Source: Comamonadaceae bacterium (lineage in GTDB: Bacteria > Pseudomonadota > Gammaproteobacteria > Burkholderiales > Burkholderiaceae_C). From it: 64,000 nt of DNA. The translations under genes and the position numbers were made by a program. Positions 17,691 through 25,714 of the stretch are shown here, one piece after another. Below the pieces are notes generated by a model. That model was not told the DNA's origin. It did no database searches and saw only the letters and a program-made list of their open reading frames with translations. The stretch covers positions 1 through 64,000 of the forward strand of contig CANFOQ010000006.1 in assembly GCA_947448745.1 (NCBI GenBank), read 5' to 3'. Within the stretch, counting starts at the first letter, position 1, and every line of letters starts with the position of its first letter.

Positions 17691-18275
17691 ATGACAGCTC
17701 AAATTCGAAAAATCGTGGTGCAAGTGGACGAACTGCTGCAAGAGGGCGGCGTGGCAGTCACGCCGCCAACCCGCCGTGCCTTGGCCATGGCCGTGATTGC
17801 CAATCCTTATGCGGGCCGTTTCAGCGACAACTTGGATGAACTCATTGCCATTGGCGAAGAGTTGGGCGGTTTGCTGGGTGCGCGTTGCGTCCAGGCCTTG
17901 GGCATCAAACCGGCTGAAGCCGAAAGCTACGGCAAAGCCGCCATCGTGGGCGAGGCGGGTGAGCTGGAACACGCGGCCGCCATCCTCCATCCCAAGTTGG
18001 GCGCGCCATTGCGCATGGCCGTCAGCAAAGGTGCGGCCTTGGTGCCGTCGGCCAAAAAACAAGGAACACTGGGCACGGCCATTGATGTGCCGCTCGGTCA
18101 CAAGGACGCAGCCTTTGTGCGCAGTCACTTTGACGCCATGGAAGCCCGCATCAGTGACGCCCCGCGCGCCAATGAAATTCTGGTGGCCGTGGTGGTCACC
18201 GACAGTGGCCGCCCGCATCCCCGCGTGGGCGGCTTGCAAGTGCATGAAATCGTGGGCCAAGACGGCCTGCGTTGA
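17691..18275 (+). CDS. AA_synth (PF06684-type) family protein, copy 2
   Basis: A 194-residue paralogue of the preceding gene. Shared blocks are VIANPYAGRFSDN, SYGKAAIVGEAGELEHAA, GTAIDVPLGHKDAAFVRSHF and APRANEILVAVVV. It lacks the short insertion around residue 100-125 (AYMAGQGGVSTGQPGN) present in copy 1. ATG 17691 follows a GGAGACAAAC site. Together with hnr, UPF0280 and copy 1 it forms one transcription unit that ends at a terminator 11 bp downstream. No catalytic residues can be assigned from known family biochemistry. Confidence 0.75.
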   Translation: MTAQIRKIVVQVDELLQEGGVAVTPPTRRALAMAVIANPYAGRFSDNLDELIAIGEELGGLLGARCVQALGIKPAEAESYGKAAIVGEAGELEHAAAILHPKLGAPLRMAVSKGAALVPSAKKQGTLGTAIDVPLGHKDAAFVRSHFDAMEARISDAPRANEILVAVVVTDSGRPHPRVGGLQVHEIVGQDGLR

Positions 18276-18285
18276 CAGAATCCCC

Positions 18286-18310
18286 ACGCACGGGTTGTGC
18301 GTTTTTTTTT
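18286..18310 (+). terminator. Intrinsic terminator after the hnr operon
   Basis: ACGCAC and GTGCGT form a 6-bp stem with a five-base GGGTT loop, directly followed by nine T residues. It separates the hnr-UPF0280-AA_synth unit from the nicotinamidase gene, which starts 15 bp later, so the nicotinamidase may depend on readthrough or on a promoter overlapping this region. Confidence 0.8.
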
Positions 18311-18324
18311 AGTGGAGATCAAAG

Positions 18325-19047
18325 ATGAAAACAGATCGCAGGAAACTTCTGACAGCATTGGGCAGCTTGGGCGCACTCGGTGCCGTCGCTCCATGGGCCA
18401 TGGCGGCTTCCAAAATCAAACCTGGCGCCAATTCGGTGCTGATCGCCGTGGACGTGCAAAACTGTTTCATCGAAGGCGGCACCTTGCCCGTGGCCAAAGG
18501 CTCGGAAGTCGTGCCCGTGATCAACCGCATCTCTGCCGCGTTTGAAAACATCGTGGTCACGCAAGATTGGCATACCCAAGGCCATGCCTCCTTTGCATCT
18601 GCTTACGGCGGTAAGAAACCTTTCGAAACCACCAAACTCTCGTATGGCACCCAAGTGCTGTGGCCAGACCATTGTGTGCAAGGCACGAAAGACGCCGAGC
18701 TGCACAAAGACTTGGCACTGCCTTCTGCCCAGTTGATCATTCGCAAGGGCTTCCACCCCAAAATGGACAGCTATTCTGCTTTCATGGAAGCAGATGCCAA
18801 AACCGCCACAGGTTTGGGTGGCTACTTGAAGCAACGCGGTATCAAGACCGTGTTTGTCACCGGCTTGGCCACCGACTTCTGCGTCGCTTGGACTGCCATG
18901 GACGCCCGCGCCGCAGGCTTTGAGGTGTATGTGGTGGAAGACGCTTGCCGCGCCATCGACCTGAATGGCTCATTGGCCGCTGCCTGGAAAAACATGGCAG
19001 CCAAAGGCGTCAAGCGCATCCAGTCCGACGACATCCAAGTCGGCTGA
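18325..19047 (+). CDS. pncA: Exported nicotinamidase / cysteine hydrolase (isochorismatase fold)
   Basis: A 240-residue protein. Residues 1-27 form a Tat-type signal (DRRKLLTALG then a hydrophobic stretch ending AMA). The mature part has the nicotinamidase features: catalytic Asp in IAVDVQNCF, the metal-binding QDWHTQGHASF, the Lys in IIRKGF and the nucleophile Cys in ATDFCV. PncA enzymes turn nicotinamide into nicotinate and are normally cytoplasmic; a Tat signal would place this one in the periplasm. GTGGAGATC precedes the ATG. Nicotinate dehydrogenase follows directly, so it probably feeds catabolism with external nicotinamide rather than NAD salvage. Confidence 0.85.
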   Translation: MKTDRRKLLTALGSLGALGAVAPWAMAASKIKPGANSVLIAVDVQNCFIEGGTLPVAKGSEVVPVINRISAAFENIVVTQDWHTQGHASFASAYGGKKPFETTKLSYGTQVLWPDHCVQGTKDAELHKDLALPSAQLIIRKGFHPKMDSYSAFMEADAKTATGLGGYLKQRGIKTVFVTGLATDFCVAWTAMDARAAGFEVYVVEDACRAIDLNGSLAAAWKNMAAKGVKRIQSDDIQVG

Positions 19048-19068
19048 TTGCTTGGTTTTATCGCTTCC

Positions 19069-19560
19069 ATGCAGCCACCGCGATCCGCTGATGTGACTTT
19101 GCAGGTGAATGGCGAAAACCATTCCCTGCGACTCACATCTACGGCATCGCTTTTGCATGTGTTGCGCAACGACTTGGGGCTCAACAGCCCCAAGTTCGGT
19201 TGTGGCCTGGGTCAATGCGGTGCCTGCACCGTGTTGATCGATGGCACACCCGCACGGGCCTGCGTCATTCCCGCTCAAGAAGTGCAAAACCGTGACATCA
19301 CCACCTCTGAAGGCTTGGGTCAAGCCAGTGCGCCCCACCCGGTGCAACAAGCTTTCATTGACGAGCAAGCCGCGCAGTGCGGCTATTGTTTGAACGGCAT
19401 GGTCATGATGACGGTTGCCTTGCTGGCGCGCCACCCGAACCCCACCGACAGCCAAATTCGCCAAGCCTTGTCGGGCAACCTGTGTCGCTGCGGTACCCAC
19501 GTGGAAATCATCGCCGCGGTCAAACGTGCTGCACAGCTCATGAGCGCGGCACACGCTTGA
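19069..19560 (+). CDS. nicA: Nicotinate dehydrogenase small subunit, two [2Fe-2S] clusters
   Basis: A 163-residue protein of the xanthine-oxidase iron-sulfur subunit family. The plant-type cluster is bound by FGCGLGQCGACTVLIDG plus a later Cys (RACVIP), and the second by QCGYCLNGM and NLCRCGTHVEI. It passes electrons from the molybdenum site of NicB. ATG 19069 was chosen; a TTG directly after the nicotinamidase stop would add seven residues. The order small subunit then Mo/cytochrome subunit matches nicAB of Pseudomonas putida, which hydroxylates nicotinate to 6-hydroxynicotinate. NicB starts 2 bp after its stop. Confidence 0.88.
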   Translation: MQPPRSADVTLQVNGENHSLRLTSTASLLHVLRNDLGLNSPKFGCGLGQCGACTVLIDGTPARACVIPAQEVQNRDITTSEGLGQASAPHPVQQAFIDEQAAQCGYCLNGMVMMTVALLARHPNPTDSQIRQALSGNLCRCGTHVEIIAAVKRAAQLMSAAHA

Positions 19561-19562
19561 TC

Positions 19563-22500
19563 ATGCGCGCCCAGCAGGTCCATCAACGCGCCGATTTGTT
19601 TGAAGCCCAAGGTGTCTTGCGGGTGCTGCGCCCACCTTTGCCGCAGCAAGCCCCAACGCCCGGCCAACCGCCTTTTGTTTTCAGCCATGCCAGCGAAGGC
19701 GATGAATGTATGTTGGCCGTGTGGGATGACGGCAGCATCACTGCCTTGCACGGTCATGTCGATTTGGGCACCGGCTTGCGTACCGCCTTGACCCAATTGG
19801 TGGCTGAAGAACTCCACACCCACCCCTCCAAAGTGCACCTGCTGATGGGGATGACCGCTGTGTCGCCGAATCAAGGCGCGACGATTGCCAGCGCTTCCAT
19901 CCAGGTGCATGCCGCGCCATTGCGCGCTGCTGCAGCGCAAGCCCGCCAATGGTTGATCGCCCAAGCCGCCTCTCGCTGGTCTGTGCCCAACACTGATGTG
20001 CAGTTGAAAGACGGCAGCGTTGTCAGTGCCCAGCATGGCAGCTTGCCCTGGGGCGCGTTACTTGCTGACCGGGCTGTCGATCTGCCCTTGCAACTCGACA
20101 CTGAACTCAAAACCTCAAACCAACGCGAATGGATTGGTCAAAGCCTGCCGCGCGTGGACATCCCCGCCAAGGTGTTTGCCGACTTGGTGTTTGTGCACGA
20201 CATGCGCATGCCGGGCATGTTGCATGGACGGGTGGTGCGACCCCCTTATGCGGGCGCAGACAGTGGGGCCTTCATTGGCCACACCTTGGACCGCGTGGAA
20301 GCGTCGTCGATTGCCCACATCCCCGGGATTCACGCGGTGGTGGTGCAAGGCGATTTTGTCGGCGTGGTGGCTGAGCGTGAAGAACACGCCGAGCAAGCCA
20401 TGCGCGAATTGCAGGTGCATTGGAAACCATGGCCCGGCATGCCCGGCACCCAAGACCTGGAAAACGCCATTCGCAGCAACCCCAGCACGCCACGCGAAGT
20501 GGTGAACGAGGGCTTGGTGGATCAAGCCTTGGCGGACGCCAGCCATACCTTGCAGCGCACCTATGTGTGGCCTTACCAAATGCATGCCAGCATCGGGCCG
20601 TCTTGCGCCGTGGCTTGGTGGCATGGTTTGAACAGTGCCGACACGCCGCACCGATTGATGGTCTGGGCAGGGACCCAAAACCCGCATGCCTTGCGTGCTG
20701 ACTTGGCGCGTTTGTGCGGAGTGCACGACACCGAAGTGAACATCATCCGCATGGAAGCTGCGGGTTGCTATGGCCGCAATGGTGCGGACGATGTGGCGGC
20801 CGATGCGGCGCTGTTGTCCAAAGCGGTGGGTGCGCCGGTGCGGGTCCAACTGACCCGCGAACAAGAACACCTGTGGGAACCCAAAGGTGCGGCGCAACTC
20901 ATGCAAGTGCGCGGTGGTTTGGGTCGCGAAGGTCAGCCCAGTGGCTATGACTTTCAAACCAGCTACCCCTCGAATGGCGCCACCACGTTGGCCCTGTTGC
21001 TCACCCGCACGGTCGAGCCCATCGCCCAGGCATTTGAAATGGGCGACCGCACCGCCCGGCCACCCTACAACTACCCCGATTTGCGCGTCACGGTGAACGA
21101 CATGCCGCCCATCTTGCGTGCTTCTTGGTTGCGCGGTGTGTCGGCCTTGCCAAATTCATTCGCCCATGAAAGTTTCATCGACGAATTGGCCAGTGAAGCA
21201 GGTGTGGATCCTTTGCAATACCGACTCGAGCACTTGGCCGATGAACGCGCCAAGGCAATGGTGCAGGCTACCGCCGACAAAGCGGGCTGGCAAGCCCACA
21301 CCCAGCCGCAACAACGCCCGCCAGAAGGCGATTGGTTGGTGGGGCAGGGCGTGGCCTATGCCCGTTACGTGCACAGCAAGTGGCCGGGGTTTGGTGCAGC
21401 CTGGGCGGCGTGGGTGGCGGATGTGCGTGTCCACAAAACCACCGGCGAGGTGCAGGTGCAGCGGGTGGTGGTGGGGCATGACGCTGGCATGGTGGTCAAC
21501 CCCAAAGGGGTCGAGCAGCAAATTCATGGCAATGTGCTGCAAACCACCAGCCGCGCCTTGCTAGAGCAGGTGCAAACAGATGCTGCCGATGGCCGCGTCA
21601 CCAGCGCAGAGTGGGGCGCTTATCCCATCCTCCAATTTCCCCAGGTGCCCATCATCGAAGTGGTGCAAATGCCGCGACCCTTGGAAGATCCTTTGGGGGC
21701 GGGCGAATCCTCTTCGGTGCCGGGTACCGCAGCGATTGCCAATGCGATTTTTGACGCCACCGGCATTCGTTTTCGGCAACCGCCGTTCACCCCTGAGGTG
21801 GTGCGTGCTGCCTTGAACCCCTTGGCTGCCCCCGTGCAGCCCCCACCGCAAGCCACCCGCAACCCCGACCCCAAGCCCTCCTCACAACCGGGCTTGGCCA
21901 AGGGCAGAACCTGGCCCAAAGTGGGCGGCGCTTTGCTGGCCTTGGCCGCCTTCACCGCCGCCAGTGTGGGTTGGCGCAGCAGCCTGCCGCGCTTGAATAC
22001 ACCTCTGGCGCCCGTCAGCCAAGCGGTGCTGGCGCGCGGCGCGCAAGTGGCGGCCTTGGGCAATTGCATCACCTGCCACACCAGCGACCAAGGCGAGCCA
22101 TTTGCCGGCGGCAAGGCCTTCAAAACAGGTTTTGGCACGGTTTACAGCAGCAACCTCACACCCGATATTGACACTGGTTTGGGCGCTTGGACCTACCAAG
22201 CCTTTGAGCGCGCCATGCGCCATGGCATATCGCGCGATGGCCATGCGCTTTACCCAGCGTTCCCGTTCACCTCGTTTACCAGCATCAGCGACGATGACAT
22301 GACGGCGCTCTACGCCTGGTTGATGCAAGGCCCTTCGGTGTCCCAAGCCACACCGAAAGCCGACATGGGTTTTCCGTTTGGCATGCGCTCGCTCATGCTG
22401 CTGTGGAATGGTTTGTTTCATCAGCCGACCGCCTACCAATACGACCCCACGCAGTCAGCTGAATGGAACCGTGGCGAGTATTTGGTGAATGGTGCGGCCC

Positions 22501-23210
22501 ATTGCGGGGCCTGTCACACGCCACGCAATGCCTTGGGGGCCGAGCAAAAATCCAGCGCCTACCTGCAAGGCGCGGTGTTGGACGTCTGGCAAGCACCGGC
22601 TTTGACCGCGTTAAACCCTTCCCCCCTGGCTTGGCGCACTGAAGATTTCTTCCACTATTTGCGCCACGGCTACACCGATTTCCACGGTGTGGCCAGCGGC
22701 CCGATGGCGCAAGTGGTTCGCAATCTACAAGCCGTCCCAGACGCCGACTTGCAAGCCATGGCGGTGTATTTGGCCTCATTGCAAACCAGCGCACCCTTGA
22801 ACGACGCTCAGCAAGCTGCGCAAGCCCACGGGGTGGTGCAACTGGCCGCCGCCTCGGCACCTCTGCCTTCAGCAGCCCAGCGTCAATTTGAGGGCAGCTG
22901 CGGCGCTTGCCACCATGACGGCGAAGGGCCACAACTCTTGGGCGTCAACCAACCCCTGGCCTTGAACGGCAACATGCACAGCGCCACCCCCGACAACCTG
23001 GTGCAGGTCTTGCTGCACGGTATTCAACAACCGCCGTCCCAACGCGTGGGTTTCATGCCGGGCTTCAAAGACAGTTTGTCCGAGGCGCAAATGTTGGACT
23101 TGGTGGGCTGGATGCGTCAACGTTACGCCCCTGACAAACCAGCTTGGTCGCAGGCTCAAATTCGATCTGCCCTGCGCTCCTCTGCGAGCGCAAAAAACCA
23201 ACACTTTTGA
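19563..23210 (+). CDS. nicB: Nicotinate dehydrogenase large subunit, molybdopterin plus tri-heme cytochrome c
   Basis: A 1215-residue fusion. Residues 1 to about 755 form the molybdenum hydroxylase domain, with the catalytic-Glu segment GAGESSSVPG at about residue 710. A single membrane segment follows at about residues 780-800 (GGALLALAAFTAASVGW). The C-terminal part has three c-type heme sites, CITCH, CGACH and CGACH, giving a periplasmic electron outlet. This is the P. putida NicB architecture (about 1190 residues). The Mo domain has no N-terminal signal, so hydroxylation should be on the cytoplasmic side with electrons leaving through the cytochrome domains. ATG 19563 is the only good start after nicA. 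Confidence 0.88.
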   Translation: MRAQQVHQRADLFEAQGVLRVLRPPLPQQAPTPGQPPFVFSHASEGDECMLAVWDDGSITALHGHVDLGTGLRTALTQLVAEELHTHPSKVHLLMGMTAVSPNQGATIASASIQVHAAPLRAAAAQARQWLIAQAASRWSVPNTDVQLKDGSVVSAQHGSLPWGALLADRAVDLPLQLDTELKTSNQREWIGQSLPRVDIPAKVFADLVFVHDMRMPGMLHGRVVRPPYAGADSGAFIGHTLDRVEASSIAHIPGIHAVVVQGDFVGVVAEREEHAEQAMRELQVHWKPWPGMPGTQDLENAIRSNPSTPREVVNEGLVDQALADASHTLQRTYVWPYQMHASIGPSCAVAWWHGLNSADTPHRLMVWAGTQNPHALRADLARLCGVHDTEVNIIRMEAAGCYGRNGADDVAADAALLSKAVGAPVRVQLTREQEHLWEPKGAAQLMQVRGGLGREGQPSGYDFQTSYPSNGATTLALLLTRTVEPIAQAFEMGDRTARPPYNYPDLRVTVNDMPPILRASWLRGVSALPNSFAHESFIDELASEAGVDPLQYRLEHLADERAKAMVQATADKAGWQAHTQPQQRPPEGDWLVGQGVAYARYVHSKWPGFGAAWAAWVADVRVHKTTGEVQVQRVVVGHDAGMVVNPKGVEQQIHGNVLQTTSRALLEQVQTDAADGRVTSAEWGAYPILQFPQVPIIEVVQMPRPLEDPLGAGESSSVPGTAAIANAIFDATGIRFRQPPFTPEVVRAALNPLAAPVQPPPQATRNPDPKPSSQPGLAKGRTWPKVGGALLALAAFTAASVGWRSSLPRLNTPLAPVSQAVLARGAQVAALGNCITCHTSDQGEPFAGGKAFKTGFGTVYSSNLTPDIDTGLGAWTYQAFERAMRHGISRDGHALYPAFPFTSFTSISDDDMTALYAWLMQGPSVSQATPKADMGFPFGMRSLMLLWNGLFHQPTAYQYDPTQSAEWNRGEYLVNGAAHCGACHTPRNALGAEQKSSAYLQGAVLDVWQAPALTALNPSPLAWRTEDFFHYLRHGYTDFHGVASGPMAQVVRNLQAVPDADLQAMAVYLASLQTSAPLNDAQQAAQAHGVVQLAAASAPLPSAAQRQFEGSCGACHHDGEGPQLLGVNQPLALNGNMHSATPDNLVQVLLHGIQQPPSQRVGFMPGFKDSLSEAQMLDLVGWMRQRYAPDKPAWSQAQIRSALRSSASAKNQHF

Positions 23211-23340
23211 GCAGTTTGGCTGCTTACTTGAGCGTCAACCTGGGGTATCTGGCTGGCGTTGTGCTTGAACCCCGAGGGATGCGCCAAAATCCCCCAGGTT
23301 TTTCCCCAGCCGGGGCTTTTAATTTTCAACGGAGACATTT

Positions 23341-23643
23341 ATGACAAGTCGTCGCGAATTCGTGATTCAACTCAGTTTGGGCGGCACCGCCTTGTTGGCA
23401 GGACAAGCCATGGCCCAAGCCATGGTGGCAGAAGGCGATGCCCAAGCCACTGCGCTGGGCTACAAAGCAGACACCACCAAAGTGGATGGCAAAAAATACG
23501 CCAACCACAAGGCTGAGCAAAAGTGCGAAAACTGTGCCTTGTTCCAAGGCAAAGCAGGTGACAAAGCAGGCGGCTGCCCCTTGTTTGCTGGCAAGCAAGT
23601 ATCTGGCTCCGGCTGGTGCAGTGCCTACGCCAAAAAAGGCTGA
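23341..23643 (+). CDS. High-potential iron-sulfur protein (HiPIP), Tat-exported
   Basis: A 100-residue protein with a Tat signal (SRREFVIQLS, cleavage near AQA) and the HiPIP cysteine pattern KCENCALFQG ... GGCPLF ... GWCSAY, binding one [4Fe-4S] cluster. HiPIPs are soluble periplasmic electron carriers. It lies 130 bp after nicB, which discharges electrons in the periplasm through c-type hemes, so it may serve as electron acceptor from NicB; a general respiratory role is also possible. ACGGAGACATTT provides the ribosome-binding site. A terminator follows directly. Confidence 0.9.
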   Translation: MTSRREFVIQLSLGGTALLAGQAMAQAMVAEGDAQATALGYKADTTKVDGKKYANHKAEQKCENCALFQGKAGDKAGGCPLFAGKQVSGSGWCSAYAKKG

Positions 23644-23665
23644 TCACTTTTCACCGTCATCGATC

Positions 23666-23696
23666 AAACCCCTGTGGCCTGGCCCAGGGGTTTTTT
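23666..23696 (+). terminator. Intrinsic terminator after the HiPIP gene
   Basis: AAACCCCTG pairs with CAGGGGTTT (ten-base loop) and is followed by a run of six T residues. It closes the nicotinate region before dxs. Confidence 0.85.
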
Positions 23697-23784
23697 CATG
23701 CGTCAAGCAAAAAATACAAGGGTAAACCCCTTGTAGTCAACTTGGATTGACACACTTATGCTGATTGGCACGACAATAGCGCAC

Positions 23785-23800
23785 CCTGAATAGATTCAGG
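23785..23800. promoter_or_regulatory. 16-bp palindrome in the dxs leader
   Basis: CCTGAAT-AG-ATTCAGG is a perfect inverted repeat ending 6 bp before the GGAGAAC Shine-Dalgarno of dxs. A TTGACA -35-like box at 23747-23752 lies upstream. It could form an RNA hairpin next to the ribosome-binding site or be an operator; no known regulator is assigned. Confidence 0.35.
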
Positions 23801-23818
23801 CTTGCAGGAGAACGGCCC

Positions 23819-25714
23819 ATGACCCCATTGCTCGACAGTATCGAATCGCCCGCCGATGTGCGGCGCCTGTCGCCTGCCCAATTGCCCGTGCTGGCCGATG
23901 AACTGCGCACGTTTTTGATCAACAGCGTGGCCAAAACCGGTGGCCACCTCAGTTCCAATTTGGGCACGGTCGAACTCACCGTCGCCTTGCACCATGTCTT
24001 CAACACGCCGCACGACCGCTTGGTGTGGGACGTGGGTCACCAAACCTATCCGCACAAAATCCTCACAGGCCGCCGCGATCAAATGCACAGCCTGCGCCAA
24101 ACCGGCGGCTTGGAGGGCTTTCCCAAGCGAGACGAAAGCGAGTACGACGCCTTTGGCACGGCGCATTCCTCCACCAGCATTTCTGCGGCCTTAGGCATGG
24201 CCATGGCAGCCAAGCAAAAAGGCGAACAACGCCATTGCGTGGCCATCATTGGCGACGGTGCCATGACCGCTGGCATGGCTTTCGAGGCCATGAACAACGC
24301 CGGTGTTTCAGACTGCAATTTGCTGGTAATCTTGAACGACAACGACATGTCGATCAGCCCGCCCGTGGGCGCTTTGAACCGCTATTTGGCGCAACTCATG
24401 AGTGGGCGTTTTTATTCAACAGCCAAAGAAGTGGGCCGCCAGGTGCTGAAAAACGCCCCGCCCTTGTTCGAGTTGGCGCGTCGTTTGGAACACCAAGCCA
24501 AGGGCTTGGTCTTGCCTGCCACCTTGTTTGAAAAATTTGGTTTCAATTACATCGGCCCGATCGACGGCCATGATCTCGATTCGCTCATTCCCACGCTGGA
24601 AAACCTCAAACATCTGCACGGCCCGCAGTTTTTGCACGTGGTGACCCGCAAAGGGCAGGGCTACAAACTGGCCGAGGCCGACCCCATCGCCTACCACGGC
24701 CCCGGCAAATTCGACCCCAAAGTGGGTTTGATCAGCCCCACCACCGCACCCAAACAAACCTTCAGCCAAGTGTTTGGCAACTGGTTGTGCGACATGGCTG
24801 CGCAGGACCCCAAGTTGGTGGCCATCACGCCCGCCATGCGCGAAGGTTCGGGCATGGTGGAATTCCACCGTCGCTTCCCCGACCGCTACCACGACGTGGG
24901 CATTGCCGAGCAGCACGCACTCACTTTTGCAGCCGGTTTGGCTTGCGAAGGATTGAAGCCGGTGGTGGCGATCTACTCCACGTTTTTGCAACGCGCCTAC
25001 GACCAGGTGATTCATGACGTGGCCTTGCAAAAACTACCCATGGTGCTGGCCCTCGACCGCGCCGGCATTGTGGGTGCCGACGGCCCGACCCATGCGGGTG
25101 TGTACGACATTCCTTTCCTGCGCTGTGTGCCCAACATCAGCATCGCTTGCCCGGCTGACGAGAACGAGTGCCGCATGCTGCTGAGCACGGCCCACGCCCA
25201 AGACCATACCGTAGCGGTGCGCTATCCACGCGGTTCTGGCGCGGGCACCGCCATCAGCACAGGCTTGGAAACCTTGCCTTACGGCAAAGGCGAATTGCGC
25301 CGCCAAGGCAAGGGCGTGGCCATCCTGGCCTTTGGCACCATGCTCTACCCCGCGTTGCAAGCCGCGCTGCCCTTGAACGCCAGTGTGGCCAACATGCGCT
25401 GGGCCAAACCCTTGGACACTGAACTGTTGTTGTCTTTGGCCCAAAGCCACGATGCCTTGGTCACGGTGGAAGAAGGTGCGCTGATGGGCGGTGCAGGCTC
25501 AGCCGTGCTGGAAGCCTTGCAAGATGCCGGCATCATCATCCCTGTGCTGCGTTTGGGCGTGCCTGATGTGTTCACCGAGCATGGCGACCCCAACCACATC
25601 TTGGCCAACTTGGGCTTGAACGCAGAGGGCATCGAAGCCTCGGTGCGGCATCGTTTTGGCGATTTGTTGCAAACCGCCGATCCAGACAGCAAAAACCTGA
25701 AATTGGTCAGCTAA
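23819..25714 (+). CDS. dxs: 1-deoxy-D-xylulose-5-phosphate synthase
   Basis: A 631-residue thiamine-diphosphate enzyme. The ThDP motif runs from IGDGAMTAG to [20 protein letters not shown] and [14 protein letters not shown] are typical N-terminal blocks; the transketolase-like C-terminal part has [15 protein letters not shown] with the catalytic Glu. It makes DXP from pyruvate and glyceraldehyde 3-phosphate, the first step of the MEP isoprenoid pathway that supplies ispA. Length is normal. Its stop overlaps the stop of the convergent copA. Confidence 0.96.
   Translation: MTPLLDSIESPADVRRLSPAQLPVLADELRTFLINSVAKTGGHLSSNLGTVELTVALHHVFNTPHDRLVWDVGHQTYPHKILTGRRDQMHSLRQTGGLEGFPKRDESEYDAFGTAHSSTSISAALGMAMAAKQKGEQRHCVAIIGDGAMTAGMAFEAMNNAGVSDCNLLVILNDNDMSISPPVGALNRYLAQLMSGRFYSTAKEVGRQVLKNAPPLFELARRLEHQAKGLVLPATLFEKFGFNYIGPIDGHDLDSLIPTLENLKHLHGPQFLHVVTRKGQGYKLAEADPIAYHGPGKFDPKVGLISPTTAPKQTFSQVFGNWLCDMAAQDPKLVAITPAMREGSGMVEFHRRFPDRYHDVGIAEQHALTFAAGLACEGLKPVVAIYSTFLQRAYDQVIHDVALQKLPMVLALDRAGIVGADGPTHAGVYDIPFLRCVPNISIACPADENECRMLLSTAHAQDHTVAVRYPRGSGAGTAISTGLETLPYGKGELRRQGKGVAILAFGTMLYPALQAALPLNASVANMRWAKPLDTELLLSLAQSHDALVTVEEGALMGGAGSAVLEALQDAGIIIPVLRLGVPDVFTEHGDPNHILANLGLNAEGIEASVRHRFGDLLQTADPDSKNLKLVS

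Noticed and set aside
23290-23325. Terminator between nicB and the HiPIP gene
   Set aside because: Only a four-pair CCCC/GGGG stem followed by an interrupted T-run is present, too weak to call.
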